Assembly: GCA_947177445.1 (NCBI GenBank)
Contig: CAMWUL010000001.1
Coordinates: forward strand, 1-64,000
DNA from: an uncultured Lachnospiraceae bacterium
GTDB taxonomy: Bacteria > Bacillota > Clostridia > Lachnospirales > Lachnospiraceae
Reading direction: 5' to 3'
Length of the DNA: 64,000 bases
Shown here: positions 25,620 to 35,447 of the stretch, one piece after another
How positions within the stretch are numbered: the first letter of the stretch is position 1
Layout of the letters: every line of letters begins with the position of its first letter
Made by a program: the position numbers and the translations under genes
The notes under the pieces: generated by a model
Databases searched by the model: none
What the model saw: the letters and a program-made list of their open reading frames with translations, nothing else
Told to the model about the DNA's origin: nothing

Positions 25620-27098
25620 ATGTATAATGAAATTGATCTGGATAAAATAGACATAAATGCAGAACCGCCCACAGAGGAGCCGGCCAGACAGCATTATTTT
25701 ATGGCAAAATGCCGCAAATGGGTAAAAGACTTTGAGCAAAAAAATGGTCGTCTTCCCCAAGCCTGCGTAGTCAATATGGGCTGTCAGATGAACGCCCGGG
25801 ATTCCGAGAAGCTGACCGGCATTCTGCAGAATACCGGGTATGAGATCACTGAGGATGAGCGGGCTGACTTTGTAATTTTGAATACCTGTACGGTTAGGGA
25901 TAATGCAAACCAGAAGGTGTACGGGAGGCTGGGAGAGCTGAACGGCCATAAGCGGAGAAATCCGGAGATGAAGATCGCTTTGTGCGGCTGTATGATGCAG
26001 GAAGCAGCGGTTATTGAGAAGATTAAAAAAAGCTATTCCTTTGTGGATCTGATATTCGGCACCCACAATATTTTTAAATTTGCAGAGCTGCTATGGACAC
26101 TTCTTGCATCAGAGCGTATGATAATCGATATATGGCAGGATACGGACAAGATCGTGGAAGCCCTTCCTGTAGAGCGGAAATATCCCTTTAAGTCAGGGAT
26201 TAATATTATGTTTGGCTGCAATAATTTCTGCAGCTATTGCATCGTGCCCTATGTGAGAGGCCGGGAGCGGAGCAGGGAGCCGGAGGATATCATTCGGGAG
26301 ATACAGGGGCTGGTTTCCGACGGGGTGGTTGAGATCATGCTGCTGGGACAGAATGTAAATTCTTACGGCAAAAGTCTGACAAACCCGATTTCGTTTGCGG
26401 AATTGCTGCGCAGGGTCGAGCAGATTGAAGGAATAAAAAGGATCCGGTTTATGACCTCACATCCCAAGGATCTGTCCGATGAATTGATTGAAGTGATGAA
26501 GCATTCCCGTAAGATATGCAGGCATCTGCATCTGCCCCTGCAATCAGGCTCCACCCAGATTTTGGAGCAAATGAACCGACGGTACACCAGGGAGCAGTAT
26601 CTGGAGCTGGCGGAGAAGATACGCCGGGAAATTCCCGATATTGCCATCACCACGGATATCATCGTGGGATTTCCCGGCGAGACGCCGAAGGATCTGGAAG
26701 AAACCATCGATGTTGTACGCCGGGTGAAATTCGACAATGCATTTACCTTTATCTATTCCAAACGCACCGGAACTCCGGCGGCAGCCATGGAGAACCAGGT
26801 TCCGGAGGCACAGGTGAAAGCCGGCTTTGACCGTCTGCTGAAGGTCGTACAGGAAACGGCCAGAGAACAGGTGTCAAAGCATCAGGGGAAGGTGCTGGAT
26901 GCTTTAATTGAAGGGATAAACGAAAATGACGATACAATGGTTACGGGCCGGCTTTCTAACAATACGATTGTTCATGTGCCGGGAGACGAGTCTTTGATAG
27001 GAAGGATTGTCAGTGTCTCTCTGGATGAATGCCATGGATTTTATTACATAGGGCACGTGACGGACTTAAATGAGCAGAAGAGGGAGACAGGACAGTGA
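25620..27098 (+). CDS. miaB: tRNA-2-methylthio-N6-dimethylallyladenosine synthase
   Basis: This radical-SAM enzyme adds a methylthio group to i6A37 in tRNAs. The N-terminal UPF0004 domain supplies three cluster cysteines (NMGCQMNARDSE, NTCTVRDNA, CGCMMQE). The radical-SAM motif is CNNFCSYCIVPYVRGRERSR, and a TRAM domain closes the protein (about 425-490). ATG 25620 gives 492 residues. The i6A substrate is made by MiaA, encoded in this window at 35448. The stop overlaps the next start as GTGA, so translation is probably coupled. Confidence 0.96.
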   Translation: MYNEIDLDKIDINAEPPTEEPARQHYFMAKCRKWVKDFEQKNGRLPQACVVNMGCQMNARDSEKLTGILQNTGYEITEDERADFVILNTCTVRDNANQKVYGRLGELNGHKRRNPEMKIALCGCMMQEAAVIEKIKKSYSFVDLIFGTHNIFKFAELLWTLLASERMIIDIWQDTDKIVEALPVERKYPFKSGINIMFGCNNFCSYCIVPYVRGRERSREPEDIIREIQGLVSDGVVEIMLLGQNVNSYGKSLTNPISFAELLRRVEQIEGIKRIRFMTSHPKDLSDELIEVMKHSRKICRHLHLPLQSGSTQILEQMNRRYTREQYLELAEKIRREIPDIAITTDIIVGFPGETPKDLEETIDVVRRVKFDNAFTFIYSKRTGTPAAAMENQVPEAQVKAGFDRLLKVVQETAREQVSKHQGKVLDALIEGINENDDTMVTGRLSNNTIVHVPGDESLIGRIVSVSLDECHGFYYIGHVTDLNEQKRETGQ

Positions 27099-28792
27099 CA
27101 GGCAGGGTGCGGACCACCATAGAAAGAATAGCGGTGGCGCCCGGACAGAGGCTGCTTGTTGTCAGCGATATTCATGGGCATTTTGATTATTTGGTTCAGC
27201 TGCTGAGAAGGCTCGAGTACGACAATGACGATGTTTTGATCGTTGTAGGGGATCTGGTGGACAAGGGACCGGAAAGTCTGCGGGTGGTGCAGTATCTCAT
27301 GGATCTTTGCCGCCGGCATCCGGTCTATGTCTCTATGGGAAATGTTGATCTGGCCAGACTGTCTATGCTTCAGGAGGACTCCCCGGAGTCGGGAGAAGAA
27401 TTTGCCGGTTTTGTGCAATGGTCGGAAAGGTACTGGGGAAGCAGTTTGTTTCAGGAAATGCTGGAGGAAACAGGCGTAAAGCCCAGTCAGTTAAACGGGC
27501 AAAATGCAGCGGAGTACCGCAGGCGGCTCAGAGAACAATTTCATGAGGAGCTGGACTTTCTTGGAAGCCGTCCCACGATTTTGACGGCGGGAAGATATCT
27601 TTTTGTACATGGGGGCATTCCCACGGAGGATTTAGAGGCCCTTGAGGGCACGGATGCAGTACCATATCTGAAGAACGACGCCTTTTTAGACCGAAGCTGC
27701 GGGTTTGAAAAATATACCGTTGTAACAGGACACTGGCCTGCCTGTCTGTATCGGAGGGACAGAGAAGATGTAAGTCCGTTGTTTGATAGGGAGAAAAACA
27801 TTCTGTGCATCGACGGTGGCTGCGGGCTGAAATCAGCAGGCCAGCTGAACGGAATTATCATACCGGACTGCAGGTCGGAAATGAAAGAGCTTCAATGGAC
27901 AAGCTATGACGGTTTTCCGCTGGCGACGGCGCTGGAATCTCAGGAAGAGAGAGCGGCGGATGTCCATATTACTTATTTTGACTGCAAGGTGGAGCTTTTG
28001 GAGGAAAATGGGAATATGGGAAGGATCCGCCAGCTTTCTTCCGGAAAGACCATGGAGGTTCCGCTGTCCTGGCTGAAAACCTGGAACAGCGGCGAGCTTT
28101 GCTGCAGCGACTGCTGTGACAGGTATCTTCCGGTGTCTTTCGGGGAACAGCTTTCGGTGATCTATGAAGCACAGAAGCGCCATTATGTAAAAAAGCGGGG
28201 GGAAATCGGCTGGTACGAAGGCGAAATGAGACCGGTTCAGGACAGGCTGCAGCTGATTGCGGGAGCGCCCCGGGACAGATGCTGGCGGCGGGAGAGAGAG
28301 CTTGCGGTATATGACCTTCTGGAGCGGCTGAATATCTCCTTCCAGCGGGTGGATCATTGCGAGGCCAATACCATGGAAGCCTGCAGGGTTATTGACGGTG
28401 CGCTGGATGCAGTCATTTGCAAAAACTTATTTTTGTGCAATCAACAGCGGACAATGTTTTACCTGCTGATGATGCCGGAAGGGAAAAAATTCAAAACAAA
28501 GGATCTATCGAAGCAGATCAACAGCGCCCGGCTTTCCTTCGCAGAGGCGGTCTACATGGAACGGTTCTTACATATTTCGCCTGGCTCCGTCAGTGTGATG
28601 GGGTTGATGAACGACAGAGAAAACCGGGTGCAGCTGTTGATCGACAGGGAGATTTTGACAGGTGAGTTTTTTGGATGTCATCCCTGTATGAATACCTCCA
28701 GTATTCGGCTCAGATTTACGGATCTTTTGGAAAAATTTTTGCCGGCGGTGCATCATGAACCGTATTTCGTGGAGCTTCCGTCAGCGCTTTAG
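27095..28792 (+). CDS. Fusion: calcineurin-like metallophosphatase + PrdX/YbaK-type aminoacyl-tRNA deacylase domain
   Basis: The 565-residue product starts with a PrpE-type metallophosphatase (about 18-260) with SDIHGH, GDLVDKGPE, FVHGG and VTGHWP. The GNHE motif reads GNVD, so the usual catalytic histidine is a valine. A middle segment with a CCSDCC cluster follows. The last 170 residues are a ProX/PrdX-like domain (DHCEANTMEACRVIDG, ICKNLFLCN with the family lysine at 443, KDLSKQINSARLSFA, ISPGSVSVMGLMND, FFGCHPCMNT). PrdX-type proteins hydrolyse Ala-tRNA(Pro) in trans. The GTG start overlaps the miaB stop. The pairing suggests a tRNA quality-control function with a phosphoesterase step (inference). 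Confidence 0.8.
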   Translation: MTGRVRTTIERIAVAPGQRLLVVSDIHGHFDYLVQLLRRLEYDNDDVLIVVGDLVDKGPESLRVVQYLMDLCRRHPVYVSMGNVDLARLSMLQEDSPESGEEFAGFVQWSERYWGSSLFQEMLEETGVKPSQLNGQNAAEYRRRLREQFHEELDFLGSRPTILTAGRYLFVHGGIPTEDLEALEGTDAVPYLKNDAFLDRSCGFEKYTVVTGHWPACLYRRDREDVSPLFDREKNILCIDGGCGLKSAGQLNGIIIPDCRSEMKELQWTSYDGFPLATALESQEERAADVHITYFDCKVELLEENGNMGRIRQLSSGKTMEVPLSWLKTWNSGELCCSDCCDRYLPVSFGEQLSVIYEAQKRHYVKKRGEIGWYEGEMRPVQDRLQLIAGAPRDRCWRRERELAVYDLLERLNISFQRVDHCEANTMEACRVIDGALDAVICKNLFLCNQQRTMFYLLMMPEGKKFKTKDLSKQINSARLSFAEAVYMERFLHISPGSVSVMGLMNDRENRVQLLIDREILTGEFFGCHPCMNTSSIRLRFTDLLEKFLPAVHHEPYFVELPSAL

Positions 28793-28803
28793 GGGAGGAT
28801 AAA

Positions 28804-30471
28804 ATGGAAAAGTTAAAGCCAAAGCTTTTTTCGGTTATGAAGACTTACACAAAGGAGCAGTTCATAAAGGATGTGGTGTCAGGCATCATTGTGGCCATTA
28901 TCGCCCTTCCGCTTTCCATTGCGCTGGCGCTGGCCAGCGGAGTTACGCCGGAAAAGGGGATTTATAGCGCCATTACGGCAGGATTTGTGATCTCCCTCCT
29001 GGGCGGAAGCCGGGTGCAGATCGCCGGTCCTACGGCAGCCTTTGCCACCATTGTTGCGGGAATTGTGGCAAAAAACGGCTTTGAAGGTCTCGTGATTGCC
29101 ACGCTGATGGCGGGAATCATTCTGATCCTGATGGGATTACTTCGTCTGGGCAGTCTGATCCGTTTTATTCCTTACACCATCACCACAGGCTTTACGGCAG
29201 GAATCGCCGTCACCATCGTAATCGGTCAGATTAAGGATTTCCTGGGGCTTACCGTAGTGACTGAGGAGCCGCTGATCGAAACGGTGGAAAAGCTGGCGGC
29301 AGTATTTCATTTTATTGGGACGATTAACTGGCAGGCGGCGGCAGTGGGAGCAATCTGTCTGGCAATCCTCATCGGCTGGCCTTATCTTCCGGGGGTGTGT
29401 AAAAAGATACCGCCTTCCCTGATCGCGGTTCTGGCCGGCATCGCCATGGTCAGCGGTCTGAAGCTGCAGGTAAATACTATCGGGGATCTGTATGAGATAT
29501 CCAATAAGCTTCCGGCGCTTTCGCTTCCGGCGTTTCGGTTTGAGACCATACACAGCGTGCTGCCGGATGCTTTCACCATAGCGGTTCTGGCGGCTATCGA
29601 ATCCCTGCTGTCCTGTGTGGTGGCGGACAGTATGATCGGAAGCCGGCATCAGTCCAACACGGAGCTGGTGGCCCAGGGGGCCGGCAATATCGTGTCGGCT
29701 CTGTTTGGAGGAATCCCGGCTACAGGGGCCATTGCCAGGACGGCGGCCAATATTAAAAACGGCGGGCGCACGCCTATAGCCGGCATGGTTCATGCAGTGG
29801 TGCTTTTGTTGATTCTGGTGGTGCTGATGCCTTACGCCGCTCTGATCCCCATGCCTGCCATAGCAGCCATTTTATTTATGGTGGCATACAATATGTGCGG
29901 CTGGAGAAAATTCGTACATTTATGCAGGACCTCTCCCAAGAGCGACATTGCGGTTCTGGTGGTTACCTTTGTGCTGACAGTGGTATTTGATCTGGTGGTG
30001 GCTATCGAGGTCGGTATTTTGATGGCAGCGCTTCTGTTTATGAAACGGATGAGCGATGTGACTCAGGTGAAAGGGTGGAAATATGCACAGGAGGCGCAGG
30101 ATCCCGACGGAACGGAGCTGCATGCGGTGCCCGAGAACACCAGGGTGTATGAGATCAGCGGACCGCTGTTTTTCGGAGCGGCTGACAAGATTCTGCAGAT
30201 TGCGCCGGAGGGAAAGACGCGGTACCTGATTCTGCGTATGCGCAGCGTCAGCGCCATCGATGCCACGGCTATGCATACCCTGGAGGAGCTGCAGGAAAAA
30301 TGCCGGCAGAAAAATATATGTCTGATTCTGTCCCATGTGAATGAACAGCCCATGCAGGTGATGAAAAAAGCAGGTTTTACGAAAAAGGTGGGAGAAGAAA
30401 ACTTCTGCAGTCATATTTATGAGGCCCTGGACAGGGCCCAGGCGCTTGGGGAAGCAGGCCAGAATAAGTGA
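28804..30471 (+). CDS. SulP-family anion transporter with STAS domain
   Basis: The 555-residue membrane protein has the SulP core (ALPLSIALALASGVTPEKGIY, GSRVQIAGPTAAFATI, the 14-helix pattern, TGAIARTAANIKNGGRTPIAG) followed by a cytoplasmic STAS domain (about 445-545, with FFGAADKIL and MRSVSAIDATAMHTLEEL). SulP proteins move sulfate, bicarbonate or organic acids; the substrate cannot be told. GGGGAGG lies before ATG 28804, 11 bases after the phosphatase/deacylase gene, which suggests co-transcription. Confidence 0.93.
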   Translation: MEKLKPKLFSVMKTYTKEQFIKDVVSGIIVAIIALPLSIALALASGVTPEKGIYSAITAGFVISLLGGSRVQIAGPTAAFATIVAGIVAKNGFEGLVIATLMAGIILILMGLLRLGSLIRFIPYTITTGFTAGIAVTIVIGQIKDFLGLTVVTEEPLIETVEKLAAVFHFIGTINWQAAAVGAICLAILIGWPYLPGVCKKIPPSLIAVLAGIAMVSGLKLQVNTIGDLYEISNKLPALSLPAFRFETIHSVLPDAFTIAVLAAIESLLSCVVADSMIGSRHQSNTELVAQGAGNIVSALFGGIPATGAIARTAANIKNGGRTPIAGMVHAVVLLLILVVLMPYAALIPMPAIAAILFMVAYNMCGWRKFVHLCRTSPKSDIAVLVVTFVLTVVFDLVVAIEVGILMAALLFMKRMSDVTQVKGWKYAQEAQDPDGTELHAVPENTRVYEISGPLFFGAADKILQIAPEGKTRYLILRMRSVSAIDATAMHTLEELQEKCRQKNICLILSHVNEQPMQVMKKAGFTKKVGEENFCSHIYEALDRAQALGEAGQNK

Positions 30472-30524
30472 AAACAAAGGCGTGCTCTTGAAGCCGGCCA
30501 AAAGAACAGGAGCGGAGAAAACCG

Positions 30525-33194
30525 ATGTCGGAACAGATACCTATTGAAGAATTGACACCCATGATGCAGCAATACATGGAGACAAAGAAGCAGTATAAGG
30601 ATTGTATTCTTTTTTACCGCCTGGGCGATTTTTATGAGATGTTTTTTGAGGATGCCCTGACAGTGACTAAGGAGCTGGAGCTGACGCTTACCGGAAAGGC
30701 CTGCGGGCTGGAGGAGAGGGCTCCCATGTGCGGCGTTCCCTATCATGCGGTGGAGGGCTATCTGACCAAGCTGATCAGCAGAGGCTACAAGGTGGCGATC
30801 TGCGAGCAGGTGGAGGACCCTAAACTGGCGAAGGGACTGGTGAAGCGGGAGGTCACCCGGATCGTTACGCCGGGAACCAATCTGAATGTCCAGGCCATGG
30901 AAGAGACGAAAAACAATTTCCTCATGTGCATTACCTATACGCCTTCCCGAATCGGCATTTCAACAGCTGATGTGACCACCGGGGATTACTTTCTCACAGA
31001 GGTGGAGGATCTGCGGAAGCTGAATGATGAGCTGATGAAATATGAGCCGGCGGAGATCATCTGCAATGAAGCCTTCCTGGTCAGCGGCTTTGACATCGAG
31101 GAGCTGCGGGGACGGTATCATATTTCCGTCAATGCCCTGGAAGCCCATGTGTTTGATGATGAGAGCTGCAGGAGAACGCTGCTTCGGCATTTTAAGGTGA
31201 ATACGCTTGCCGGGCTGGGGATAGAGGATTTTCCTGTGGGAATGCTTTCCGCGGGAGCTTTGCTTCAGTACCTTTATGATACACAGAAGACGGAGCTGGC
31301 ACATTTTACCCATCTGTATCCGTATCTGACCAACAAATATATGCTGCTGGACAGCTCTACCAGAAGAAACCTGGAGCTGACGGAAACGCTGCGTGAGAAG
31401 CAGAAGAAGGGCTCTCTGCTTTGGGTTCTTGACAAAACCCGGACTGCCATGGGAGGGCGGCTGCTGCGCAGTATGCTGGAGCAGCCCCTGGTGGATAAGG
31501 CGGAGATGGAGAAGCGTCTGGACGCGGTGGAGGAACTGAACGGGGACAGCGTATCCAGGGATGAGCTGCGGGAATATCTGAATCCGGTATATGATCTGGA
31601 GAGGCTTCTGAGCAAGGTGACCTACAAAACCGCCAACCCCAGGGACTTTATCGCCTTTCGGAATTCTCTGGAGATGTTTCCGGCCATAAAAAAGGTTCTG
31701 AAGGGCTTTCGCTGTCAGGAGCTTGTAAATGTGGAGGAGGAGATCGACAGTCTGGAGGATATCTTTCAGCTGATTAAAGAGGCTATTGAAGAGGAACCGC
31801 CGGTGACCATCCGGGAGGGAGGCATGATCCGGGATGGCTTCGACGAGACCATAGATATGCTGCGCAGCGCCAAGCGGGATGGCAAGCAGTGGCTGGCGCA
31901 GCTGGAGGAACAGGACCGGGAGCGGACCGGAATCAAAAATCTGAAAATCAAGTTTAACAAGGTTTTCGGATATTATTTTGAAGTGACAAACTCTTATCGA
32001 CAATTGGTTCCGGAGGATTATGTGCGCAAGCAGACCCTGGCTAACGCCGAGAGATATACTACACCGCGGCTGAAGGAGCTGGAGGATACGATTTTAAATG
32101 CCGAGGATAAGCTGACGGCCCTGGAATATGATCTGTTCTGTAAAATCCGGGATTCCATTGCCATGGAGCTGGAGCGGATTCAGAGGACGGCCCGGGCGGT
32201 GGCCAGGCTGGATGTGTATGCTTCTCTGGCTCTGACAGCCGAGCGGAATCATTATGTCCGTCCCAAACTGAACGAGAAAGGGCTTATCGATATCAAGGAC
32301 GGAAGGCATCCTGTGGTGGAGCAGATGATCACCAACGATCTGTTTATCGCAAACGATACCTATCTGGACAATGGAAGCCATTGCATCAGCGTCATCACCG
32401 GGCCAAACATGGCGGGGAAGTCCACCTATATGCGTCAGACGGCCTTGATCGTGCTCATGGCTCAGGTGGGAAGCTTTGTGCCGGCAAAGAGCGCAAACAT
32501 CGGGATCGTGGACAGGATTTTTACAAGAGTGGGAGCCTCCGACGATCTGGCCAGCGGACAATCCACCTTTATGGTAGAGATGAATGAGGTGGCCAATATT
32601 CTGCGCAACGCAACCTCTCGCAGCCTTTTGATTTTAGATGAAATCGGCAGGGGAACCTCCACCTTTGACGGACTGAGCATCGCCTGGGCGGTGATCGAGC
32701 ATATCAGCAACCGGAAGCTTTTGGGCGCCAAAACGCTTTTTGCCACACATTATCACGAGCTGACCGAGCTGGAGGGCAAGATGAGCAATGTGAATAATTA
32801 CTGTATCGCCGTAAAGGAGCGGGGAGACGACATCGTATTTCTGCGCAAGATCGTAAAAGGAGGGGCGGACCGCAGCTACGGAATCCAGGTGGCAAAGCTG
32901 GCGGGAGTGCCGGACATGGTCATTGACAGAGCCAGAGAAATCGTGGAACAGCTCACAGACAATGACATTATAGAAAAGATCCAGAGTATCAAGGTGGATG
33001 TGAAAAACGAGGGAAAGCCTCGGAAGATTCCCAGGCAGGACGAGGTGGATCTGGCCCAGATTTCCCTGTTTGACACGGTGACGGATGAGGATGTGCTGAA
33101 GGAGCTGATGGAGGTGGAGGTAAACACGCTGGCGCCTATCGATGCGCTGAATACATTATACAGACTGCAGAACAAGCTGAAGAATCGTTGGTAA
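30525..33194 (+). CDS. mutS: DNA mismatch repair protein MutS
   Basis: The 889-residue protein recognises mismatches and works with MutL. It has the mismatch-reading motif FYRLGDFYEMF near the N-terminus, connector, lever and clamp domains, and the ATPase with TGPNMAGKSTYMRQ, DDLASGQSTFMVEM, LILDEIGRGTSTFDG and the TLFATHYHEL block. A helix-turn-helix tail follows. ATG 30525 lies after a GCGGAG site. Three hairpins fill the spacer to mutL. If the G9 tract is truly phase-variable, loss of this system would be expected to raise its switching rate. Confidence 0.98.
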   Translation: MSEQIPIEELTPMMQQYMETKKQYKDCILFYRLGDFYEMFFEDALTVTKELELTLTGKACGLEERAPMCGVPYHAVEGYLTKLISRGYKVAICEQVEDPKLAKGLVKREVTRIVTPGTNLNVQAMEETKNNFLMCITYTPSRIGISTADVTTGDYFLTEVEDLRKLNDELMKYEPAEIICNEAFLVSGFDIEELRGRYHISVNALEAHVFDDESCRRTLLRHFKVNTLAGLGIEDFPVGMLSAGALLQYLYDTQKTELAHFTHLYPYLTNKYMLLDSSTRRNLELTETLREKQKKGSLLWVLDKTRTAMGGRLLRSMLEQPLVDKAEMEKRLDAVEELNGDSVSRDELREYLNPVYDLERLLSKVTYKTANPRDFIAFRNSLEMFPAIKKVLKGFRCQELVNVEEEIDSLEDIFQLIKEAIEEEPPVTIREGGMIRDGFDETIDMLRSAKRDGKQWLAQLEEQDRERTGIKNLKIKFNKVFGYYFEVTNSYRQLVPEDYVRKQTLANAERYTTPRLKELEDTILNAEDKLTALEYDLFCKIRDSIAMELERIQRTARAVARLDVYASLALTAERNHYVRPKLNEKGLIDIKDGRHPVVEQMITNDLFIANDTYLDNGSHCISVITGPNMAGKSTYMRQTALIVLMAQVGSFVPAKSANIGIVDRIFTRVGASDDLASGQSTFMVEMNEVANILRNATSRSLLILDEIGRGTSTFDGLSIAWAVIEHISNRKLLGAKTLFATHYHELTELEGKMSNVNNYCIAVKERGDDIVFLRKIVKGGADRSYGIQVAKLAGVPDMVIDRAREIVEQLTDNDIIEKIQSIKVDVKNEGKPRKIPRQDEVDLAQISLFDTVTDEDVLKELMEVEVNTLAPIDALNTLYRLQNKLKNRW

Positions 33195-33201
33195 GTATGA
33201 A

Positions 33202-33324
33202 AGGCGAAAAGATTTTCTAAGGCGTCAAAGGACACCGCCTAAGAAAATCTAAGTTTCGCCTCAAAGAATCGCTTGCGCGATTCTTCCCGATTCCATCAAT
33301 TGTTTATGCCGCTGAAGGCGGTAT
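33202..33324 (+). repeat. Three consecutive hairpins in the mutS-mutL spacer
   Basis: Hairpin 1 (33202-33261) has outer arms AGGCGAAA/TTTCGCCT and inner arms AGATTTTCT.AGGCG/CGCCT.AGAAAATCT. Hairpin 2 (33264-33285) is AAGAATCGC-TTGC-GCGATTCTT, perfect. Hairpin 3 (33306-33324) is ATGCCGC-TGAAG-GCGGTAT with one G-T pair. None has a clear T-run. They could partially terminate transcription, or be a repetitive extragenic palindrome cluster. Confidence 0.6.
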
Positions 33325-33367
33325 ATAAGGAAAATGATCTGGTATACGGAAAGGAAAAAGGTACGAT

Positions 33368-35413
33368 ATGGCGGGAATACATATTCTGGATTCGGAGACA
33401 ATAGACAAGATCGCCGCCGGAGAGGTGGTGGAGCGTCCCTCCAGCGTAGTTAAGGAGCTGGTGGAAAATGCTGTGGATGCGGGAGCCGACGCCGTTACCG
33501 TGGAGATAAAAGACGGGGGCATTGAATTGATCCGGGTCACGGACAACGGCTGCGGTATGGAGCAGGGACAGCTGCGCACGGCTTTTCTCCGCCACGCTAC
33601 CAGCAAAATAGAAACCGTGGAGGATCTGTCCAGAATTTCCAGTCTGGGATTCCGGGGGGAGGCCCTGTCCAGCATTGCGGCGGTGGCCAGAGTGGAGGTG
33701 GTCACAAGGACTGCGGCAAGTCTGGCCGGCAGCCGTATTTTTCTGGAGGGAGCCAGGGAGGTGGAATTCGGAGAGGTGGGGGCGCCGGAGGGGACTACCT
33801 TTCTGGTCAGAAATCTTTTCTTTAATACCCCTGTACGGCGGAAGTTTTTGAAGCAGCCTGCCACGGAGGGCGGATATATCGCCGACCTGATGGAGCATCT
33901 GGCTCTGTCGAGGCCGGATATTTCCTTTAAGCTGGTAATAGGAAACCAGCTTCGCTTCCACACCTCCGGCAACGGTGACCTGCGGGAGGTAATTTACCGC
34001 ATCTACGGGAAGAAGGCGGCGGAGGCTCTGGTTCCCATCCAGGCGGAAAAAGCGGGCATCCGGGTGGAGGGATATCTGGGGAAACCGGTCCAGGTGCGCG
34101 CCAACAGGAATTTTGAGATATATTTTATCAACGGAAGATTTATCCGCAGTAATATTGTGGCCCGGGCCCTGGAAGAGGGCTACCGGGAATATCTGATGCA
34201 GCATAAGTTTCCCATGTGTGTGCTGCACATCACCATGGATGCGGAAACGGTAGATGTAAATGTACATCCCACAAAAATGGATGTACGATTCAGCGATGGC
34301 CCGGGAGTCAGCGAGTTTCTGACATCGGCGGTGAAGCAGACGCTGCAGCAAAGGGAAATGATGCCTGAGGCTTTTCTTTCTGGGGACAGAGAGAGAAAGG
34401 CGGAAGAGAGAGAAGAACGCAGGCTCAGGGAGAAGGAGCACACCCCGGAGCCCTTCGAGCAGAAGCGGATCCAGGAGTACCGGGTCATGGAGGAAAGCCG
34501 GTATCAGGCGGATCATCCCCGAAAGCAGGATTTCCTGCACAATCCAGTGTGGGCCAGAGTGAAGGGCACAGAGGATGCCGAGGCTGCGGGAGACTGCACT
34601 TTGGGAGAAAGCGGCAGAATTCCGGAATCGCAGCCGGAACCGCAGTCGGAGCCGGAAACGGATGGGGAAGACCCGGCTGCAGAGGAATTTGTTTTTACAG
34701 AAACCTCAGAATTTCCCCGGGAAATCAGCCAGAACGATGGAATATCTGAAGACAGAGGGGAACAGGACGTTTCCGAATTCCAGCCTGTACAGCTGAATTT
34801 GTTTGAGGAAAAGATCCTTACGGAGGATAACCGTGCCAGGTTCCGCATTGTGGGCCAGGTCTTTGAAACCTATTGGCTGGTGCAGTTTGAGGACAAGCTG
34901 CTTATGATCGATCAGCATGCCGCCCATGAAAAGGTAAATTATGAGCGGCTGATGACACAGTACCGGGAGAAGAAGGTTCTTTCCCAGAGCCTTTTACCGC
35001 CTGTGATCGTAAGCCTTTCGGGCCGGGAGGAATCGGTTCTGAGGGAGAATGAATCCGTTTTTCGGGCGCTGGGCTTCGAAGTGGAGGATTTCGGAGGAAG
35101 CGAATACGCTCTGCGGAGCGTTCCGGTGGATCTGTACGGCTGTAATGAGCGGGAGATGTTTCTGGAGGTACTGGATCAGCTGGCAGAGGGAAGCGGCTTT
35201 GGAGGGATCCGGGCGGCGGAGGAAAAGATAGCCTCCATGTCCTGCAAGGCGGCGGTAAAGGGAAACCGATGTCTTAAGACGGTGGAGGCGGAGGCGTTGA
35301 TTGACGAGCTGTTAACCCTGGACAATCCTTATAACTGCCCTCACGGACGTCCTACCATAGTGACCATGACCAAAGCGGAGATGGATAGAAAGTTTAAAAG
35401 AATTGTAAATTAG
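33368..35413 (+). CDS. mutL: DNA mismatch repair protein MutL (endonuclease type)
   Basis: The 681-residue protein has the GHKL ATPase N-terminus (LIDKIAAGEVVERP-type block, NAVDAGADAVTVE, TDNGCGM, SLGFRGEAL), an acidic linker of about 130 residues, and the C-terminal nickase domain with DQHAAHEKVNYERL and the zinc-site block NCPHGRPT. MutL of this type nicks the strand to be repaired in bacteria without MutH. ATG 33368 is the only start that keeps the whole ATPase domain. It lies 34 bases before miaA. Confidence 0.97.
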   Translation: MAGIHILDSETIDKIAAGEVVERPSSVVKELVENAVDAGADAVTVEIKDGGIELIRVTDNGCGMEQGQLRTAFLRHATSKIETVEDLSRISSLGFRGEALSSIAAVARVEVVTRTAASLAGSRIFLEGAREVEFGEVGAPEGTTFLVRNLFFNTPVRRKFLKQPATEGGYIADLMEHLALSRPDISFKLVIGNQLRFHTSGNGDLREVIYRIYGKKAAEALVPIQAEKAGIRVEGYLGKPVQVRANRNFEIYFINGRFIRSNIVARALEEGYREYLMQHKFPMCVLHITMDAETVDVNVHPTKMDVRFSDGPGVSEFLTSAVKQTLQQREMMPEAFLSGDRERKAEEREERRLREKEHTPEPFEQKRIQEYRVMEESRYQADHPRKQDFLHNPVWARVKGTEDAEAAGDCTLGESGRIPESQPEPQSEPETDGEDPAAEEFVFTETSEFPREISQNDGISEDRGEQDVSEFQPVQLNLFEEKILTEDNRARFRIVGQVFETYWLVQFEDKLLMIDQHAAHEKVNYERLMTQYREKKVLSQSLLPPVIVSLSGREESVLRENESVFRALGFEVEDFGGSEYALRSVPVDLYGCNEREMFLEVLDQLAEGSGFGGIRAAEEKIASMSCKAAVKGNRCLKTVEAEALIDELLTLDNPYNCPHGRPTIVTMTKAEMDRKFKRIVN

Positions 35414-35447
35414 AAAAGAATTACAGGTCTGAAAAGGAGCGGTTTCC

